From: Thiotrichaceae bacterium
GTDB lineage: Bacteria; Pseudomonadota; Gammaproteobacteria; Thiotrichales; Thiotrichaceae
Direction of reading: 5' to 3'
DNA length: 9,396 nt
Assembly (NCBI GenBank): GCA_027030285.1
Contig: JALVFC010000319.1
Coordinates: 1 to 9,396, forward strand
Positions 6,085 to 9,396 of the stretch are shown here, piece by piece. Position 1 is the stretch's first letter, and each line of letters opens with the position of its first letter. Under the pieces are notes generated by a model. It did no database searches and was not told the origin of the DNA. It was given only the letters and a program-made list of their open reading frames with translations. The position numbers and the translations under genes are program-made.

Positions 6085-7354
6085 GAATTGCCCTTCCAAT
6101 TCGCTGCAGGGTCTCGCTAAATACAGCGTCGTCTTCCTGTAGCAAGGTCATGCGAAACCCTGTTAGCTGGCTGCCAAAGCCTGTTAAGGGAACGACGCAA
6201 ACACCTTCAGCACCCATTAACTCGTATGCAAACTGGAAGTCAGCGGCTAGTGTCTTTTGCTCCAGTCGGTCAAGCTCAAGGCGGATGTCTTTGTTCATCG
6301 ACTCCAGCCTGGCATGCGGCAAATCTTGCAACTCTACAACCAGATAGAATACACCCTGAGGTTTGTTCATTCGTACATGCGAAACCTCCTTAAAGAAAGC
6401 TTCGGCCTCATCTGCGCGTTGTTTATACTTTTCTATACGAGCTGCGAGCATTGCTGGATATTTTTCATGCTCGTAAATAGCAGGCAATATCTTTTGTGGT
6501 AGAGCGGTTGAGCACACTTCAAGCATTTTTGCCAACAGGATAATGCGGATATAGTCGTAAAATGCCTTGTCTTTTTCTGCATTATAAACTTCTATCCAGC
6601 CACAACGTGAGCCTGGCCAGGGGATATCCTTGCTGATGCCTTTCATGCTGATACCGGGTACATCACCGATGATTTCATAGAGCAATGTTGTTTTTACCCC
6701 GGGAAATGTCATGTGATGATAAATTTCATCAAATATCAGAAAACAGTCATATTTCTTCGCAATCGCAACGATTTTTTCGAGGGTTTCACGTTGATAGACG
6801 CTACCGGTAGGGTTGTTTGGGTTAATCACCAGAATGGCAACAATCTGTTCGTTATAGCGCACGTGATTTTCGATTTCTTCGACATCCGGCTCCCAGTTGT
6901 TCTCAGGATCCAGTGAGTACGAAATAAAATGGCAGCCGGCATGCATGGCTTCAGCAGTTGCATGTGAAGGGTAGGTTGGTGAAGGAACCAGTACACGAGC
7001 CTCTTTGGGTAGATTATTGAGTATCTTGTTGATGGCCTCACCCAGTCCGTTGAAAAACAGTATATCGTTAATCGTACAGACTTTTTGGCTGGAAAAGTTT
7101 TCCAGTACATAACGACGTGCCTCAATATCCCCACGAGAGTCGGTGTAGCCATATCCTGCTGTATTGGCTACTTCTTTTCTGAGAATTTCCTTCATCCAGT
7201 CGGGGATGACTTCTCCGGCAGCTACCGGATCACCGATGTTTTCCCAGATCATGTTGAAATTGGCGAGTTTTTCAAATCGCTTACCAATTTCCACAACTTC
7301 GCGTATGGGGTATCTCAACAGGCTGCTTTCGGCACGTAGTAGGTTTTGTCTCAC
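6068..7354 (-). CDS. Class I/II (fold-type I) PLP-dependent aminotransferase, substrate unassigned
   Basis: 428-aa cytoplasmic PLP enzyme of the aspartate aminotransferase fold. Visible elements: the early GDP (residues 41-43), YGYTDSRG (68-75), the phosphate-side NGLGEAI (102-108), SPTYPSH (125-131), NPNNPTG (178-184), DEIYHHM (209-215) with the pyridine-binding Asp209 and Tyr211, the Schiff-base lysine in ISKDIPWPGSRCGW (Lys242, phosphate-binding Arg250), and TGFRMTLL (398-405) with the probable carboxylate-binding Arg401. All catalytic residues are therefore in place. It is some 30 residues longer than AspC-type enzymes, with extra sequence around 344-375. I cannot assign aspartate, alanine, aromatic or branched-chain specificity from sequence alone. 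The start is GTG 7354 without a recognisable Shine-Dalgarno; the conserved region begins at about residue 14 (RYPIREVVEIGKR), so the true start cannot be far away. It lies 118 nt downstream of typA and overlaps the ChaN-PDZ gene by 17 bp. Confidence 0.88.
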   Translation of the reverse strand: MRQNLLRAESSLLRYPIREVVEIGKRFEKLANFNMIWENIGDPVAAGEVIPDWMKEILRKEVANTAGYGYTDSRGDIEARRYVLENFSSQKVCTINDILFFNGLGEAINKILNNLPKEARVLVPSPTYPSHATAEAMHAGCHFISYSLDPENNWEPDVEEIENHVRYNEQIVAILVINPNNPTGSVYQRETLEKIVAIAKKYDCFLIFDEIYHHMTFPGVKTTLLYEIIGDVPGISMKGISKDIPWPGSRCGWIEVYNAEKDKAFYDYIRIILLAKMLEVCSTALPQKILPAIYEHEKYPAMLAARIEKYKQRADEAEAFFKEVSHVRMNKPQGVFYLVVELQDLPHARLESMNKDIRLELDRLEQKTLAADFQFAYELMGAEGVCVVPLTGFGSQLTGFRMTLLQEDDAVFSETLQRIGRAIHDYYD

Positions 7355-7432
7355 TGGTGTGTATCGGTCAAAAAAGAAGTGATAGTAACAAACCCTGTTG
7401 CTGACAGGAAATTGGCTTGTCGTCTGGTGGCT

Positions 7433-7457
7433 TGCCTGAGCCTGAAATCCTCAGGCA
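7433..7457 (-). terminator. Hairpin downstream of typA
   Basis: On the - strand, TGCCTGAG and CTCAGGCA form an 8-bp stem with a 9-nt loop, starting 15 nt after the typA stop. An alternative GCCTGA/TCAGGC pairing uses the same segment. There is no U-run after it. A second, weaker stem (7394-7408, CCTGT/ACAGG) is followed on the - strand by GTTTGTT and could complete termination before the aminotransferase gene. Readthrough into that gene remains possible, as I see no clear promoter in the 118-nt gap. Confidence 0.4.
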
Positions 7458-7472
7458 GCACTCCAGGATTAT

Positions 7473-9293
7473 TCAGGCAGCAGCGGAACGCGCGGCTTTC
7501 TTGCGCTCATGCTCTTTCAGAAAACGCTTGCGAATACGGATATTCTCTGGTGTTACCTCTACCAGTTCATCGTCGTCAATAAATTCCAGTGCCTGCTCTA
7601 ATGTCATGCGGATGGGCTTGGTTAGAATCAGGTTTTCATCGGTACCTGCTGCACGAATATTAGTGAGTTGCTTGGCTTTCAACGGGTTGACTACCAGGTC
7701 ATTGTCACGGCTATGGATACCTACAATCATACCTTCGTACACTTCCTCACCATGGCCGATAAACAGCTTGCCACGCTCCTGCAAGTTAAACAGAGCATAC
7801 GCCAGCGCTTTACCCTGTCCGTTAGCAATCAGCACACCGTTAATGCGCTGCCCGATATTGCCGGGCTTATAAGCACCATAGTGATCGAAAGTGTGATACA
7901 TCAAGCCTGTGCCTGAGGTTGTGGTCATAAACTCGGTCTGATAACCAATCAAGCCACGTGAAGGGATAATATATTCCAGGCGCACACGACCTTTGCCATC
8001 TGGCTCCATGTTCTTTAACTCACCACGGCGCTCACCAAGCTTTTCCATAATCGCGCCCTGATGATCTGCTTCTACATCAATGGTCAAGCTCTCGTATGGT
8101 TCCTGCTTTTCACCATCGATTTCCTTGATAATTACTTCAGGTCTTGATACCGCAAGCTCGAAACCTTCGCGGCGCATATTTTCAATCAGGATACCAAGGT
8201 GTAATTCACCACGCCCGGAAACTCTGAATTTATCCTTGTCTTCCATCTGCTCTACACGCAACGCGACATTGTGGAGCAACTCTTCATCCAGCCTGTCCTT
8301 TATATTGCGTGATGTGATGTACTTGCCTTCTTTGCCCGCAAAAGGAGAGTTATTAACCTGGAAGGTCATAGTCACTGTAGGCTCATCTACACTCAGAGCT
8401 GGCAAGGCTTCAACATGATCCGGGTCACATAGCGTATCCGAGATATAAAGCTCATCCATGCCCGTAAAAGTAATGATGTCACCCGCTTGCGCCTCTGGCA
8501 CTTCTACGCGGTCAAGCCCATGGAAACCATGAATCTGCAGGACTCGCCCACTTCTGATCTCTCCTTTGGCATTAATAATCTTCACGGATGAATTCTTTGA
8601 AATTCTGCCTTGCTTGATACGCCCTATACCAATTAACCCCACATACGAATTGTAGTCCAGTGAACTCACCTGCAACTGGAACGGAGCTTCCGGGTCAACA
8701 TCGGGATGTTGTACTTCGGAAACAATTGTTTCAAACAAGGGTTGCATATCGCCTTCACGAACTTCAGCTTCCAGTCCTGCGTAGCCATTCAAGGCTGAGG
8801 CATAAACCACGGGAAAATCCAGCTGTTCATCCGTTGCACCCAGTTTATCAAACAGGTCAAAAGTTTGATCCAGAGCGCGATGCGGATCAGCACCATTACG
8901 GTCAACCTTGTTGATTACCACAATTGGCTTAAAGCCCATATCAAAAGCTTTCTGGGTTACAAAACGGGTCTGCGGCATTGGACCGTCAACAGCATCCACA
9001 ATCAGCAGCACGCTATCTACCATAGATAGCACTCGCTCAACCTCACCACCAAAATCAGCGTGCCCCGGTGTATCTACGATATTAATTCGGTAATCGTTCC
9101 ACCTGATCGCTGTGTTTTTTGCCAAAATTGTGATACCGCGCTCTTTTTCCAGCTCATTGGAATCCATCATGCGCTCACCATGGTCAGCACGTTCACCCAG
9201 GGTTCCTGACTGCTTGAGAAGCTCGTCTACCAGTGTTGTTTTTCCATGATCTACGTGGGCGATAATGGCGATATTTCTTAGTTTTTCTATCAC
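7473..9293 (-). CDS. typA: Translational GTPase TypA/BipA
   Basis: Ribosome-associated GTPase of the EF-G/LepA class, involved in 50S assembly and growth under cold or stress (family knowledge). Domains in order: GTPase with G1 AHVDHGKTT (residues 12-20), G2 RGIT (52-55), G3 DTPGH (74-78), G4 NKVD (128-131) and G5 SAL (166-168); a beta-barrel domain (LDYNSYVGLIGIGRIKQGR); the two EF-G-like domains (RVSGRGELHLGILIENMRREGFE; GRVRLEYIIPSRGLIGYQ); and the BipA-specific C-terminus ending IRMTLEQALEFIDDDELVEVTPENIRIRKR. I place the start at GTG 9293, giving 606 aa against 607 in E. coli, with VIEKLRNIAIIAH aligning directly to the E. coli MIEKLRNIAIIAH. A longer frame opens at ATG 9338, but its 15 extra codons have no homology and contain a perfect TATAAT. 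The ribosome-binding site before the GTG is weak (GAG, 8 nt away). All GTPase motifs are intact. Confidence 0.97.
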   Translation of the reverse strand: MIEKLRNIAIIAHVDHGKTTLVDELLKQSGTLGERADHGERMMDSNELEKERGITILAKNTAIRWNDYRINIVDTPGHADFGGEVERVLSMVDSVLLIVDAVDGPMPQTRFVTQKAFDMGFKPIVVINKVDRNGADPHRALDQTFDLFDKLGATDEQLDFPVVYASALNGYAGLEAEVREGDMQPLFETIVSEVQHPDVDPEAPFQLQVSSLDYNSYVGLIGIGRIKQGRISKNSSVKIINAKGEIRSGRVLQIHGFHGLDRVEVPEAQAGDIITFTGMDELYISDTLCDPDHVEALPALSVDEPTVTMTFQVNNSPFAGKEGKYITSRNIKDRLDEELLHNVALRVEQMEDKDKFRVSGRGELHLGILIENMRREGFELAVSRPEVIIKEIDGEKQEPYESLTIDVEADHQGAIMEKLGERRGELKNMEPDGKGRVRLEYIIPSRGLIGYQTEFMTTTSGTGLMYHTFDHYGAYKPGNIGQRINGVLIANGQGKALAYALFNLQERGKLFIGHGEEVYEGMIVGIHSRDNDLVVNPLKAKQLTNIRAAGTDENLILTKPIRMTLEQALEFIDDDELVEVTPENIRIRKRFLKEHERKKAARSAAA

Positions 9294-9324
9294 AATTTTG
9301 TACTCGTAATTTTTTCGATGCGCG

Positions 9325-9353
9325 ATTATACTCTGCATCAGTATATTAGTACA
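9325..9353 (-). promoter_or_regulatory. typA promoter (perfect -10 box)
   Basis: On the - strand, TATAAT (9330-9325) matches the sigma-70 -10 consensus at all six positions. With a 17-nt spacer the -35 would be TGTACT (9353-9348), only three of six, so the -35 is poor or activator-assisted. Transcription would begin around 9318, giving a leader of about 25 nt to GTG 9293. This supports the shorter typA start. Confidence 0.55.
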
Positions 9354-9396
9354 TGGTTATATTTATGAAAACAACCACCTCGCCCCACGATGCACT

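Noticed and set aside
1..9396. CRISPR array, insertion sequence, tRNA, toxin-antitoxin or phage-defence genes
   Set aside because: I looked for regularly spaced repeats, transposase motifs, tRNA-like arms and small paired genes on both strands and found none.

Overview
The window looks like ordinary chromosomal housekeeping DNA from a gammaproteobacterium. The main evidence is the DUF2232 membrane protein directly upstream of rplI (the tail of the classic rpsF-rpsR-DUF2232-rplI cluster), a TypA/BipA close to the enterobacterial form in sequence and length, and a short anabolic ArgF next to ArgD. I cannot name the genus from sequence alone. I see no mobile element, CRISPR array, tRNA or rRNA. 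Coding density is high; the longest stretches without a convincing gene are 3232-3519 (288 nt) and 4756-4938 (183 nt).

Layout. Left block, + strand: the C-terminal part of a DUF2232 polytopic membrane protein (open at the left edge) and rplI (ribosomal protein bL9, with an acidic C-terminal tail). These meet a - strand arginine block head-on across a 60-nt gap holding a strong hairpin (1083-1115). The arginine block is argD (acetylornithine aminotransferase) followed 4 nt later by argF (ornithine carbamoyltransferase). Both act in arginine biosynthesis and are very probably cotranscribed. Upstream of argD is a 288-nt region with a candidate promoter and a 28-codon ORF on the other strand.

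Centre, - strand: a secreted, helix-rich, cysteine-free protein of unknown function (3520-4755). It is separated by an intergenic 18-bp inverted repeat from a ChaN-family (Tiki/TraB-like) haem-binding lipoprotein candidate carrying a C-terminal PDZ domain (4939-6084). That gene overlaps by 17 bp the end of a fold-type I PLP aminotransferase of unassigned substrate (6068-7354), so those two are probably translationally coupled.

Right block, - strand: typA/bipA, a ribosome-associated translational GTPase. Its start is best placed at GTG 9293, because a perfect TATAAT -10 box (9325-9330) lies inside the longer reading frame. At the right edge a divergent + strand reading frame may begin.

Most of the window is well understood. 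The parts least explained by known biology are the unknown secreted protein, the aminotransferase/ChaN-PDZ pair, and the long intergenic hairpin between two cell-envelope genes. I found no clear evidence of a new multi-gene system.
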